Source of the DNA: Propionibacteriaceae bacterium
Lineage (GTDB): Bacteria > Actinomycetota > Actinomycetes > Propionibacteriales > Propionibacteriaceae
Direction of reading: 5' to 3'
DNA length: 56,240 bases
Assembly (NCBI GenBank): GCA_025965155.1
Contig: JAOPXN010000053.1
Location: 1 to 56,240, forward strand
Part shown: in pieces, positions 44,811 through 53,850 of the stretch
Numbering within the stretch: the first letter of the stretch is position 1
Layout of the letters: each line of letters opens with the position of its first letter
Made by a program: the position numbers and the translations under genes
The notes under the pieces: model-generated
Told to the model about the DNA's origin: nothing
Database searches by the model: none
The model's input: only the letters and a program-made list of their open reading frames with translations

Positions 44811-45716
44811 ATGACCCTTTCGAACCTCGAGGACACCGGCGCCGGTCCCCGACCACGCGTAGCAGCCAACCCCATTCCCTACTGGGCCGCAGGAAAGACC
44901 CGAGAGGCGTTCGAGGATGCCTTCGCCGACTTCGCCGCCATCGGGTTCAGCGCTGTCAAGGCCGACATCCCCGAGGGGATGAGCGTGCAGGACTATGCGG
45001 CGTGGATCGACGGGTATGGGCTGTCCCCCGCGCTGAGCCTGTTCAGCTCGCCGTTCGACGAGACGGTCGGGATCGACGCGGAGATCGAACGAGCCAAGCG
45101 TTTCGCCGCCGACCAGGTGGCTCTCGGACTCGACCGCACGATGATCTCATCCATGGCGATCCCCGCCCGAATGGCCGAGCCTGCGGTTGGCGCCGACTTC
45201 AGCGAGGACCGACTGCAGTTGGCGATCGAGAACTGCGGCATCGTCTGCCAGGTGCTGCAGTCCGAGGGCCTGCGACCACTGCACCACTCCCACGTCGGCG
45301 GCGTGTTCGAGACCGAGTCTGAGATCACCCGCCTGCTCGACACCCTAGGACCGGAGGTGATCGGCTTCGGTCCGGACACCGGCCACCTGCGCTGGGCCGG
45401 GATCGACCCCGTGCAGCTGATCAGCAGGTACGCGGACCGGATCGGCGGAATCCACATCAAAGACTGCTTCCCCGACTATCTTGAGCCGTCCGCCCGCGTC
45501 GGCATGGGTTACCGGGAGGTCAGTGGCACCAAACGGCTGTGGGCTGAGCCGGGTCGCGGCGTGGTGGACTTCGATGCGGTCGTCGCCGCGATGCCGGAGA
45601 ACTACGATGGCGACTACATGATCGAGATCGATGTGCCCAGCGTGCCCTCCAAGTACGACTCCCACAAGGTGTCCTTCGAATGGGCAGCTCAGGCACTGGA
45701 CTTCGCCTGGCTCTGA
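44811..45716 (+). CDS. Sugar phosphate isomerase/epimerase, IolE-like
   Basis: A 301-residue TIM-barrel protein of the xylose-isomerase-like superfamily. HHSHVGGVFETESEITRLL, FGPDTGHLRWAGIDP, GGIHIKDCFPDY and YMIEIDVPSVPS contain the metal-ligand residues and resemble inosose dehydratase (IolE) proteins. It probably dehydrates or epimerises a keto-sugar derived from a cyclitol or uronate. ATG 44811 has GGTGGA upstream; ATG 44799 is an alternative. It is divergent from the LacI gene. Confidence 0.85.
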   Translation: MTLSNLEDTGAGPRPRVAANPIPYWAAGKTREAFEDAFADFAAIGFSAVKADIPEGMSVQDYAAWIDGYGLSPALSLFSSPFDETVGIDAEIERAKRFAADQVALGLDRTMISSMAIPARMAEPAVGADFSEDRLQLAIENCGIVCQVLQSEGLRPLHHSHVGGVFETESEITRLLDTLGPEVIGFGPDTGHLRWAGIDPVQLISRYADRIGGIHIKDCFPDYLEPSARVGMGYREVSGTKRLWAEPGRGVVDFDAVVAAMPENYDGDYMIEIDVPSVPSKYDSHKVSFEWAAQALDFAWL

Positions 45717-45731
45717 CCCCGGTCGCCGGGG
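45717..45731 (+). terminator. Short hairpin after IolE-like gene
   Basis: CCCCGG-TCG-CCGGGG starts directly after the stop codon, with six perfect G/C pairs. It is a possible terminator separating the gene from the downstream LacI gene. There is no T-tract. Confidence 0.4.
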
Positions 45732-45811
45732 TGGGACCGGGGGGCCTTGGTACACCGTGGCCATCGCCGCCGGCATGTCTATCCAACCTGAATGTCCCTA
45801 CACTCAGGAAC

Positions 45812-46891
45812 ATGTCGGTCGAAACCCACCCCGGGGCTCTCCATCGGTCGCCGCAGGGCTCCCCGCCACGCGTCACGCTGGCCGATGTCGCCAAGGACGC
45901 CGGCGTACACAAGGGCACAGCGTCCCGGGCACTTCGCGGTCTTCCAGGCGTCGACGCCGGGACTCGTGCAAGGGTCGCCGAGGCGGCTCGCCGGCTGAAC
46001 TACTCAGCGTCAGCCACCGCTACAGCGCTGGCCACCGGCCGTTCGCACACCGTGGGATTAGTGCTGCCCACCTTGCGGTGGTGGTACTTCTCTGAGGTGG
46101 CGGCCGGCGCGAGCGAGGTGCTGATCGGCGCCGGGTACCGGGTGGAGCTGATCAACCTCGATGTCGACTCCGACTCGCTCGAGGTGGACGCACCGCCGTT
46201 CCGGGAACTGATGGATGAGCTGGGGGCGGCGCACGGCCGCGACGCCTTGCTGTACGCCGGCACCATTGCCCGACCGGGTCCCGCCGGAGGGGATGCGGAC
46301 GCAACGGTGCCCGCTGCGGTGGTGGGCCGACCCCTTACGCATGTCCGGGGCATCTACGTCGACAACCGACTCGGCGGGCGGCTGGTGGCTCAACACCTGG
46401 CTGATCTTGGTCACCGTCACGTTGCTGTGCTGGATGGGCGGATGCCGGCCAAGCGTGAAGTCACGACGTGGCGGCACCGTACCGAGGGATTTCTCGAAGT
46501 CTTTCCCGATGCTCTGGTGCTGCATCCCGGCGACTGCCATGCCGTGCACGGTCAGATCGCGATGGGCGATCTCCTCGAGTCGGGGAACCCGCTCCCCACA
46601 GCCGTGTTCTGTCATACCGATGACATGGCCTTCGGTGCGATGGCGACGCTGCGGCGGGCAGGACTGCGTTGCCCAGACGACGTGTCGGTGGCCGCGTTCG
46701 ACGACCAGCCGATGTCGCAGTACTGGGGGCTCACGACAGTGACTCAGCATGCTCACCAACAAGGTGTACGCGCGGCCGCGGCGTTGTTCGAGGCGATGAA
46801 CGTAGCCGTTCCAAACTCCGGTCTCAGCGCCCTCGATGCGTTACAGGTGGAACTGGTGGTGCGAGAAACAACTGCCGGGCCGACTAGGTAA
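45812..46891 (+). CDS. LacI family transcriptional regulator
   Basis: A 359-residue regulator. The HTH is in VTLADVAKDAGVHKGTASRA (about residues 19-38), followed by the hinge segment VAEAARRLNYSASATATALA. The ligand domain has HTVGLVLPTLRWWYF, YVDNRLGGRLVAQHLADLGH and DDVSVAAFDDQPMSQYW. ATG 45812 is chosen because AGGAA lies just before it. It lies 238 bases upstream of the sugar ABC operon on the same strand and is the best candidate to bind the CAACCGGTTG palindrome in that gap. Confidence 0.92.
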   Translation: MSVETHPGALHRSPQGSPPRVTLADVAKDAGVHKGTASRALRGLPGVDAGTRARVAEAARRLNYSASATATALATGRSHTVGLVLPTLRWWYFSEVAAGASEVLIGAGYRVELINLDVDSDSLEVDAPPFRELMDELGAAHGRDALLYAGTIARPGPAGGDADATVPAAVVGRPLTHVRGIYVDNRLGGRLVAQHLADLGHRHVAVLDGRMPAKREVTTWRHRTEGFLEVFPDALVLHPGDCHAVHGQIAMGDLLESGNPLPTAVFCHTDDMAFGAMATLRRAGLRCPDDVSVAAFDDQPMSQYWGLTTVTQHAHQQGVRAAAALFEAMNVAVPNSGLSALDALQVELVVRETTAGPTR

Positions 46892-47038
46892 ACATCTGCT
46901 CTAAGTTGTCTCGCCTCGTGAGATCTTGCCCCCAACTCCCCCGGGGCTGCCCAAACCGCGCAACTGTGACGAAGGTACGACACAGCGGTGCCGCTGTGCC
47001 CCTTTGCGCATCGGCTTGGTAACCATTGCCATAGCGCG

Positions 47039-47067
47039 TTGACAACCGGTTGCGGAGAAGTGATGAT
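47039..47067 (+). promoter_or_regulatory. Promoter with overlapping LacI-type operator
   Basis: TTGACA (47039-47044) is a consensus -35 box. After 17 bases GATGAT (47062-47067) is a plausible -10. The perfect palindrome CAACCGGTTG (47043-47052) overlaps the -35 box. A repressor bound there would block RNA polymerase and so control the sugar ABC operon that starts at 47130. Confidence 0.55.
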
Positions 47068-47129
47068 CCCAACGGAAGTCGTTTACGCAGGCGGGCTCGT
47101 CTGCGCCATCCGGAATCAAGGAGGAATCC

Positions 47130-48476
47130 GTGAGAGAACCAGCAGAAGCATTCGATCGCACGCTGTCCAGACGTCGTTTTTTGTCGACGTCTGCGCTTGC
47201 AGGCTTGGGGGTGGCGGGAGGTAGCACGCTGCTGGCAGCCTGCGGCGGCGGCAGCAGTGGCGGCCCGGCGGGAAACTCGGGCAACAACGGCGGCGGTGGC
47301 GGCGGCTCCATCACCTGGGGCTCGTGGGCCAACCCGGGCGAGGCTGAGCGTTTCAGGGCCTACAGCAAGGATTACCAAGCCAAGTCGGGGATGAAGGTCA
47401 CCTGGCAGAACGTGGTCGGCGACTACCCGAGCAAGATGCTCACCCAGCTCGCCGGCGGATCAGCCCCCGACGCCTTCTACGTCGGCGACACCTTGATCTC
47501 CAAGGCGATCGAGTCGAACGTACTTGCCGATCTGACGGCTGACCCGGGTATCAAGGCCGTGCACGAGATGACCTATCCCGGTCTGCGCAAGTGGGCCGAG
47601 TCCTCGGACGGCAAGGTCTACGGCATCGACGTGGACTGCAACCCGAAGGTGTTCTGGTTCAACAAGAACCTGCTGAAAGAGGCCGGCGTCACCGAGGACC
47701 CCGCAGTGCTGCAGGAGGCCGGCAACTGGAACCAGGCGGCCCTGACCGATCTGCTGACCAAGGTCAAGACCACCGGCAAGCGCGGCATGGCCTTCGAGTC
47801 GGGCTGGGGTGACCTGTTCAGCTGGATCACCACCTTCGGCGGAACCGTTTTCGACGAGTCCGGCAAGGCTGTCTTTGACAAAGACGCCAAGGCGCAGGCA
47901 GCGATTGCCTGGCTGTTCGAGCAGCTCAACAACGAGAACATCACCTACGCCGGCTCACTCCCCAAGGGTCAGGGCGTGGACGCGCTGTTCTACAGCGGCC
48001 AGCTGGCGACGATCCAGTACGGCCGGTGGATCCTGCCGAACCTGAAGAAGCTGAAGGGCAAGATCGACTACGACATCGCACCGATGCCCTCCGAGGCCGG
48101 CAACGAGGTCAGCTCGGTGGCCGTGTTCACCGCCTGCATGTCGGTCAACGGGAAGGCCAAGGACCAGGCCACCGCCCTCAAGTTCGTCGCAGACTACTGC
48201 GGTACCGAGGGTCAGAAGTACCGGCTGTCGGGCGGCGGTAACGCTGTCCCCTCCATCCCGGGCCTCAACGACATCGTCACCGAAGGCAACGACCCGCCTC
48301 ACGGCGCCTACTTCGCGGAGGTCGCGGCCAAGGGGTACGCAGTGCCGCTGCCGCTGATCCGCAGTGCCAAGAAGTCTGCCGACTTCCCGCTGAAGAACGA
48401 CGTCCTGCTGAAGGATATTAAGAACCAGACGCCGAAGAGCTACAGCGAAGCCCTTGTCACACTCCTGAATGGCTGA
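47130..48476 (+). CDS. Sugar ABC transporter substrate-binding lipoprotein
   Basis: A 448-residue extracellular binding protein. The N-terminus has a Tat-type SRRRFLSTSALAG followed by a lipobox LLAAC, so it is probably exported folded and anchored by the lipidated cysteine (residue 38). A Gly/Ser/Asn-rich linker follows, then an MBP-like family 1 solute-binding domain (SITWGSWANPGEAERF, LAGGSAPDAFYVGD, GIDVDCNPKVFWFNKNLLK). The GTG start has AAGGAGG at ideal distance. It is first gene of an operon with two permeases. The ligand is probably a uronate, oligosaccharide or related sugar (inference). Confidence 0.93.
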   Translation: MREPAEAFDRTLSRRRFLSTSALAGLGVAGGSTLLAACGGGSSGGPAGNSGNNGGGGGGSITWGSWANPGEAERFRAYSKDYQAKSGMKVTWQNVVGDYPSKMLTQLAGGSAPDAFYVGDTLISKAIESNVLADLTADPGIKAVHEMTYPGLRKWAESSDGKVYGIDVDCNPKVFWFNKNLLKEAGVTEDPAVLQEAGNWNQAALTDLLTKVKTTGKRGMAFESGWGDLFSWITTFGGTVFDESGKAVFDKDAKAQAAIAWLFEQLNNENITYAGSLPKGQGVDALFYSGQLATIQYGRWILPNLKKLKGKIDYDIAPMPSEAGNEVSSVAVFTACMSVNGKAKDQATALKFVADYCGTEGQKYRLSGGGNAVPSIPGLNDIVTEGNDPPHGAYFAEVAAKGYAVPLPLIRSAKKSADFPLKNDVLLKDIKNQTPKSYSEALVTLLNG

Positions 48477-48481
48477 TCACC

Positions 48482-49441
48482 ATGTCCGCTGTCGTTGAAG
48501 AGCCGAAGCCGAAGACCGGCTTGGCCAAACCTAAGTTCGAGCCGCCACCGATACGGGAATCGGCCAAGAAGGCCCGGCGCCAGGACAACATGTTCGCCTA
48601 CCTTTTCTTGGCGCCACAGCTGATCGGTCTCGTCGTTTTCATGCTGGGCCCGCTGATCTTTGCCTTCGTGCTCAGCATGTCCAACTGGGATGGGTTCGGC
48701 ACCAGGTCGTTCGCCGGGTTCAGCAACTTCGCCACGATCTTGTCCGATCCGCAGTTCCGGGAGTCGGCCGGCAACACCGTGTGGTACACGGTGTTGTCGG
48801 TGCCGGGCACCATGATCTCCGCGTTCATCGTGGCGTACATGTTGCAGAAGGTTCGGACCAAGTCTTTGTACCGAGCGTTCTACTTCGCCCCGGTGGTGAC
48901 CTCCACCGTGGCGGTAGCAGCGATCTGGCTCTGGTTGTTCAACCCAGAGATCAGCCCGCTGAACAACCTGCTGCGCAACCTGGGCCTACCGGCACCTGAC
49001 TGGCTGCAGGATGCTCGATTCGTCATCCCTGCCTTCGCCATCGTCGGCATCTGGCAGGGGCTGGGATACCAGATCGTGATGATGATGGCCGGCTTGGAGA
49101 ACGTGCCCAAGTCACTGATCGAGGCCGCTGACATCGACGGTGCCTCCGAGCTTCAGAAGATGCGCAGGATCACCATCCCGCTGCTGTCGCCGACGATCTT
49201 GTTCCTCTCGATCACCTCGATCATCGGGTCGTTCCAGATCTTCGACTACATCTACGTCTTTATGGGCCCGAGTGCTCCCGCTGCCTCACGGACGATCGTG
49301 TACGAGATCTTCCAAAGAGCCTTCGTTGAGTTCAACTTCGGTCTGGGCTCTGCGATCGCGATCATCTTGTTCCTCTGCCTGCTGGCCCTCACCGGTCTGC
49401 AACTGATGGCACAGAAGAGATGGGTGCACTACACAGAATGA
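48482..49441 (+). CDS. Sugar ABC transporter permease (MalF-like)
   Basis: A 319-residue membrane protein with six hydrophobic segments after a charged cytoplasmic leader (about residues 1-35). The EAA loop that contacts the ATPase reads IEAADIDGASELQKMRRITI (about residues 214-233). It starts 5 bases after the binding-protein stop and overlaps the next permease by ATGA. It imports the sugar captured by the lipoprotein. Confidence 0.94.
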   Translation: MSAVVEEPKPKTGLAKPKFEPPPIRESAKKARRQDNMFAYLFLAPQLIGLVVFMLGPLIFAFVLSMSNWDGFGTRSFAGFSNFATILSDPQFRESAGNTVWYTVLSVPGTMISAFIVAYMLQKVRTKSLYRAFYFAPVVTSTVAVAAIWLWLFNPEISPLNNLLRNLGLPAPDWLQDARFVIPAFAIVGIWQGLGYQIVMMMAGLENVPKSLIEAADIDGASELQKMRRITIPLLSPTILFLSITSIIGSFQIFDYIYVFMGPSAPAASRTIVYEIFQRAFVEFNFGLGSAIAIILFLCLLALTGLQLMAQKRWVHYTE

Positions 49442-50334
49442 CCATCGCAACCAACATCGCAATCGAAGCCGTTGAGGCGAACGCGCACCCTCACCTACAA
49501 GATCAGAAGCCACCGTTTCGGTGGACTCGGATCCCCTTGCACCTAATCCTCGCCTTCGGTGCCATCGTCATGGCACTGCCGTTCGCCTGGATGGTGCTCA
49601 GCTCGTTCAAGCCACTGAGCGAGATCTTTTTGCAGCCACCCAAGCTGCTGCCAATGGACTGGGCGCCGGAGAACTACCCTACGGCCTGGGCGGGGGCTGA
49701 CTTCCCGCGCGGCTACTTCAACAGCTTCTACATCGCCTCGATCGTAGTGATCGTCTCCATCCTGACCTCGGCCATGGCAGCCTATGCATTTGCCCGGATC
49801 CGGTTCCGCGGCAACAACGCCTTGTTCATGGTGTTTCTGGCTACCTTGATGGTGCCGGTTCAGCTCACCGTCATCCCGCTGTACATCATCTTGGGATACA
49901 TCGGCTGGATCGACACCCACCTGGCCCTGATCGTGCCGGCCGCCCTGTTCAACGCCTTTGGTGTCTTCCTCCTCCGCCAGTACGTTCGGGGCATCCCGCT
50001 CGAACTGGAGGAGGCCGCAGCCATCGACGGCGCCTCGCGGGCCCGGACCTTCTTCACCATCATCATCCCGCTGCTGCGGACCCCGATGGTGGCGCTGGGG
50101 ATCTTCACCTTCCTGGCCCAGTGGAACAGCTTCTTCTACCCGTTGATCTTCTTGAACACCGAGGAGAAGTTCACTATCCCGCTGCTGGTCAACCAGTTCA
50201 AAGGCGCGTACTCCTCTGACTGGACCAGCCTGATGGTGGCCGCCACCCTGGCTGCCGCCCCGCTGCTGATCATCTTCATCATTGCTCAGCGGCAGATCGT
50301 CGAAGGCATTGCGCTTTCCGGATCGAAGACCTGA
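49438..50334 (+). CDS. Sugar ABC transporter permease (MalG-like)
   Basis: A 298-residue membrane protein with six hydrophobic segments. The EAA loop is EEAAAIDGASRARTFFTIII (about residues 186-205). ATG 49438 overlaps the upstream stop (ATGA), so it is used rather than the frame's longer start. It forms the channel with the preceding permease. No ATP-binding subunit follows; the operon ends at a strong terminator, so a shared MsmX/UgpC-type ATPase encoded elsewhere is likely. Confidence 0.94.
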   Translation: MTIATNIAIEAVEANAHPHLQDQKPPFRWTRIPLHLILAFGAIVMALPFAWMVLSSFKPLSEIFLQPPKLLPMDWAPENYPTAWAGADFPRGYFNSFYIASIVVIVSILTSAMAAYAFARIRFRGNNALFMVFLATLMVPVQLTVIPLYIILGYIGWIDTHLALIVPAALFNAFGVFLLRQYVRGIPLELEEAAAIDGASRARTFFTIIIPLLRTPMVALGIFTFLAQWNSFFYPLIFLNTEEKFTIPLLVNQFKGAYSSDWTSLMVAATLAAAPLLIIFIIAQRQIVEGIALSGSKT

Positions 50335-50369
50335 CGGGTCGGAGATCCAAGCGCAGCACAGCGTCACCG

Positions 50370-50402
50370 AAATGGGGCGGACCAGATGGTCCGCCCCATT
50401 TT
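50370..50402. terminator. Strong terminator after sugar ABC operon
   Basis: AAATGGGGCGGACC (50370-50383) pairs with GGTCCGCCCCATTT across loop AGAT, with a short T run. It stands 35 bases after the permease stop and faces the convergent lipid-kinase gene, so it can serve both strands. Confidence 0.9.
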
Positions 50403-50421
50403 CGCGTTCACGCGATGGTGC

Positions 50422-51366
50422 TCAGCTCGGGATGTGTTCCTTCACCTCGGGATCATCGGGCGCCTTGACCAAGATCGCTCCGGGTACCACCTCGGCAAGC
50501 ATGGTGCTGCACTCCCCTTCGGTGTCGCCGTCCATCTGGTAGACGTCCTTGCCACGGATGGCGATGCGGACCTTCTGTCCGGACAGCCGGTCGAGCTGGT
50601 CATCCTGGTGGGGCCGGCGGAGCAGCACCTTCGATATCAAGCGCAGCCAGTCCCTGAACCGGCGTGGTGAGGCGATCAGCAGGTCGAGACGCCCATCATC
50701 GGCCTTTGCGTCAGGCATCAGAGTGATGTCGGCCTGGAGCTTGCCCACATTGCCCACTACGCACAAGCTGGCGCGTCGACGGAACGGCTTCCGGTCGTCG
50801 ATCGTGATCATCGCATCCAGCGGGAGCCGGCCTAGTGCCTCGCCGGCTGCCACCAAGTACGCCGCGGATCCGATCACCTGCTTCAGCTTCGGGTTGGTCG
50901 CCTGCATGACGACTGCATCCACCCCGACCCCCGCCATCACGGCGAAGTGGTCGGGCTCACGGTCGTCGACGGTGAGCTTGATCATGTCGATGCGCCGTAC
51001 CTTGTCGCTCAGGGCGAGCTCGAGAGCGCTGTCCTGGTCCAACGGGATGGCGAGGTTGCGGGCCAGTAGGTTGCCGGTGCCGGATGGGATGATGCCGAAC
51101 TCGATATCGGAGCCCACCAATCCGGCAGCGATCACCCGGATGGTGCCGTCCCCGCCTGCGCCCAGCACCAGGTCCACCTGCTCCTTGACGGCACGAGCAA
51201 CCATCTCCCGGCCTGGATCCTCCTCGGTCGTCTCCAGCCACAACGGATCGCCGAAGGAGTTGGCGGATAGGGCCGTCAGCACCGTGTCCTTGAAGTCGTT
51301 CTTGATCTTCGACGGGTTGACGATCACGGCACATCGGCGCGGCCCGGGGCCGGTTGTCTCACTCAT
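50422..51366 (-). CDS. Diacylglycerol/lipid kinase family protein (YegS-like)
   Basis: A 314-residue kinase of the DAGK catalytic family. The nucleotide-binding GAGGDGTIRVIAAGL (about residues 69-83) and IIPSGTGNLLARNLAI are the family's key motifs. The C-terminal beta domain ends with LAEVVPGAILVKAP. It phosphorylates diacylglycerol, sphingoid base or another lipid at the membrane face. It is a single gene bounded by hairpins on both sides. Confidence 0.93.
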   Translation of the reverse strand: MSETTGPGPRRCAVIVNPSKIKNDFKDTVLTALSANSFGDPLWLETTEEDPGREMVARAVKEQVDLVLGAGGDGTIRVIAAGLVGSDIEFGIIPSGTGNLLARNLAIPLDQDSALELALSDKVRRIDMIKLTVDDREPDHFAVMAGVGVDAVVMQATNPKLKQVIGSAAYLVAAGEALGRLPLDAMITIDDRKPFRRRASLCVVGNVGKLQADITLMPDAKADDGRLDLLIASPRRFRDWLRLISKVLLRRPHQDDQLDRLSGQKVRIAIRGKDVYQMDGDTEGECSTMLAEVVPGAILVKAPDDPEVKEHIPS

Positions 51367-51398
51367 GTCCCGTACCTTAGCGGCCTAACCGCAGCAGA

Positions 51399-51423
51399 TC
51401 CCCGCCGTACTGAACGGCGGGGA
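51399..51423 (-). terminator. Hairpin after glgX
   Basis: TCCCCGCCGT (51399-51408), loop ACTGA, ACGGCGGGGA (51414-51423): a 10-bp perfect stem 27 bases after the glgX stop, between it and the lipid-kinase start on the same strand. Confidence 0.75.
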
Positions 51424-51450
51424 CCTGCGCGTGGTACTTCAGTCAGCGGG

Positions 51451-53652
51451 TTACTGGCTCTTCCCCGCGGACTTGCGCGCGATCGTCGACGCAGCCTTGT
51501 CGGCGCGCGTCTCAGACGCTTGCTTCTCCTTTGCCGGAACCACGGTGGTCGACAGCACCACCACGGAGTGGCCCTCCACGGCATGCGTCGAGCCGGCCTC
51601 CCACACCAGATCACCGGTGGGCACGGCGCTCTGCGCCGTGTCCAACCGGACTTCCCACCGGCTGCCGTAGGTGGCCGGTGGCAGTGTGAAGTCGATCGCC
51701 TCATGGTGGGCGTTGAACATCAGGATGAAGTGGTCGTCGGTGATCCGTCGGCCGACACTGTCCGGCTCGGGGATTGCGTCGCCGTTGAGGAACACCATCA
51801 CGCTGCGGGCATACCCGGCGCTCCAGTCCTCGTCGCTCATTTGGCAGGCATCAGGGGTGAACCACTCGATGTCTCCAAGATCGCTCTTGCCGCCATGGGC
51901 CGCGTCCCCCGCGAAAAACCGACGGCGGCGAAACACCGGGTGGTTCTTGCGCAGGTCGATCACCCTCGTGACGAACTCCAGCAGCGAGGTCTGCTCCTTG
52001 TCCAGATCCCAGTTGATCCACGAGAGCTCACTGTCCTGGGCGTAGACGTTGTTGTTGCCGACCTGGGTCCGGCCAAGCTCGTCGCCATGGGCAATCATCG
52101 GCACGCCCTGGCTCAGGAGCAACGTAGTGAGGAAGTTCCGTTGCTGCCGCAACCGGAGCTCGTTGACCTCTGGATCGTCGGACTCCCCTTCCACTCCGCA
52201 GTTCCAGGAGCGGTTGTGGCTCTCGCCGTCGTTGCCACCCTCGCCGTTGGCCTAGTTGTGCTTCTCGTTGTAGGAGACGAGGTCGCGGAGGGTGAACCCG
52301 TCGTGGGCGACGACGAAGTTGATCGATGCGGTCGGCCGGCGATCGGAGTGGTTGTACAGGTCACTGGACCCGGTCAACCGGGAGGCGAACTCCGCCAGCG
52401 TAGCCGGCTCACCTCGCCAGTAGTCCCGGACCGTGTCGCGGTACTTGCCGTTCCATTCGGTCCACAACGGTGGGAAGTTGCCCACCTGGTAACCGCCGTC
52501 GCCGAGGTCCCACGGCTCGGCGATCAGCTTCACCTGGGAGATGACCGGGTCCTGCTGGATGATGTCGAAGAAGGCCGACAGCTTGTCAACCTCATGGAAC
52601 TGACGCGCCAGGGTGGCGGCGAGGTCGAATCGGAAGCCGTCGACGTGCATCTCGTTGACCCAGTACCGGAGCGAATCCATGATGAGCTGGAGCACGTGCG
52701 GGCTGCGCATCAACAGGCTGTTGCCGGTGCCGGTGGTGTCGTAGTAGTGAGCCTTGTCGCTGTCGACCAGGCGGTAGTAGGACGCGTTGTCGATCCCTCG
52801 GAAGGCGATCGTCGGGCCACGCTCGTTGCCCTCAGCGGTGTGGTTGTAGACGACGTCCAAGATGACCTCGATGTCGGCCTCGTGAAGGGCCTTCACCATC
52901 GCCTTGAACTCGGTGGTCTGCTGGCCACGGGAGCCGGTGCTGGCGTACCCGTTGTGGGGTGCGAAGAACCCGATGGTGTTGTAGCCCCAGTAGTTCGACA
53001 GCCCCTGGTCGACCAGGTGCGAGTCGTTCACGAACTGGTGCACCGGCATCAGCTCGACGGCGGTGACGCCAAGGCCTTTCAGGTGATCGATGATGGCCGG
53101 GTGTCCCAGCGCCGCGTAGGTGCCGCGGATCTCCTCGGGGACATCCGGGTGGGTCATGGTCAGACCCTTGACGTGGGTCTCGTAGATGATGCTGTCGTGG
53201 TACTGGTGCCCCGGTGGGCGGTCGTGGCCCCAGTCGAAGAAGGGGGTGGTGACCACCGAGAGCATCGTGTGACGTGCCGAGTTGGCGTCGTTGAACGCGT
53301 CCGGGTCGTCGAACTTGTAGGAGAAGAGCGACTCGTCGCCGTCGATCTGGCCTTCGATGGCCTTGGCGTACGGGTCGAGCAGCAACTTGGCAGGGTTACA
53401 GCGGTGTCCGTTTTTGGGGTCGTAAGGGCCGTGGACGCGGTAGCCGTACCGCTGTCCGGGCTGGATGGAGGGGAGGTAACCGTGCCAGACGGAGCCGTCC
53501 ACCTCGGTCAGTTCAATGCGCGTCTCGGCGCCGCGCTCACCAATGAGACACAGCTCTACGCGCTCGGCGACCTCGGAGAAGAGCGCGAAGTTGACTCCGC
53601 TACCGTCGAACGTCGCACCCATTGGGTACGGTTTTCCGGGCCAGATATCCAT
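51451..53652 (-). pseudogene. glgX: Glycogen debranching enzyme GlgX, split by an in-frame amber codon
   Basis: Coding for a 733-residue GH13 isoamylase-type enzyme that hydrolyses alpha-1,6 branches of glycogen. It has an N-terminal carbohydrate-binding domain ([20 protein letters not shown]), then [24 protein letters not shown] (nucleophile Asp), [13 protein letters not shown] (acid Glu), [16 protein letters not shown], and, after the break, GESHNRSWNCGVEG and LLLSQGVPMIAHGDE. A TAG at 52252-52254 replaces the Glu expected in YNEKHNEANGE. The frame is unchanged on both sides, so one GAG-to-TAG change is enough. The first 466 residues could still be made but lack part of the barrel and the C-terminal domain. 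Pseudogene, recent mutation or sequence error. Confidence 0.9.
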
Positions 53653-53762
53653 GTCAATCCTCTGTCATGTGAAGTTGAAGTGTCATTCTCACCCGTGCGA
53701 GCGTTTTCCGCTAAAAGTGGAACTCGCTAGGTGCTCCACCTTCTACCCCGCACGGGGCCGTC

Positions 53763-53830
53763 GAGACAAGTTCCAACACAGCAGCGCCGACGCCCCGTGG
53801 AGGGGTGCCGGCGCTGCAGCTACTTGTCTC
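53763..53830 (-). terminator. Large two-part hairpin after FucP-like gene
   Basis: Outer arms GAGACAAGT (53763-53771) and ACTTGTCTC (53822-53830) are perfect complements. The inner arm GCAGCGCCGACGCCCC pairs with GGGGTGCCGGCGCTGC apart from two mismatches. It lies 20 bases after the symporter stop and 110 bases before the glgX start. It is probably a terminator; the double-stem shape could also be a structured leader RNA for glgX. Confidence 0.6.
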
Positions 53831-53850
53831 ATCAACTATTCTACCCGCGC

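Noticed and set aside
43380-45716. Single 778-codon frame spanning the lacI region and the IolE-like gene
   Set aside because: Only the part from 44811 onward encodes a recognisable protein. The upstream part is antisense to the lacI gene.
51520-53730. Long plus-strand open frame of 736 codons opposite glgX
   Set aside because: It is a shadow of the glgX coding strand in high-GC DNA. It has no domain motifs, and its low-complexity Val/Asp/Gly composition is typical of antisense translation.
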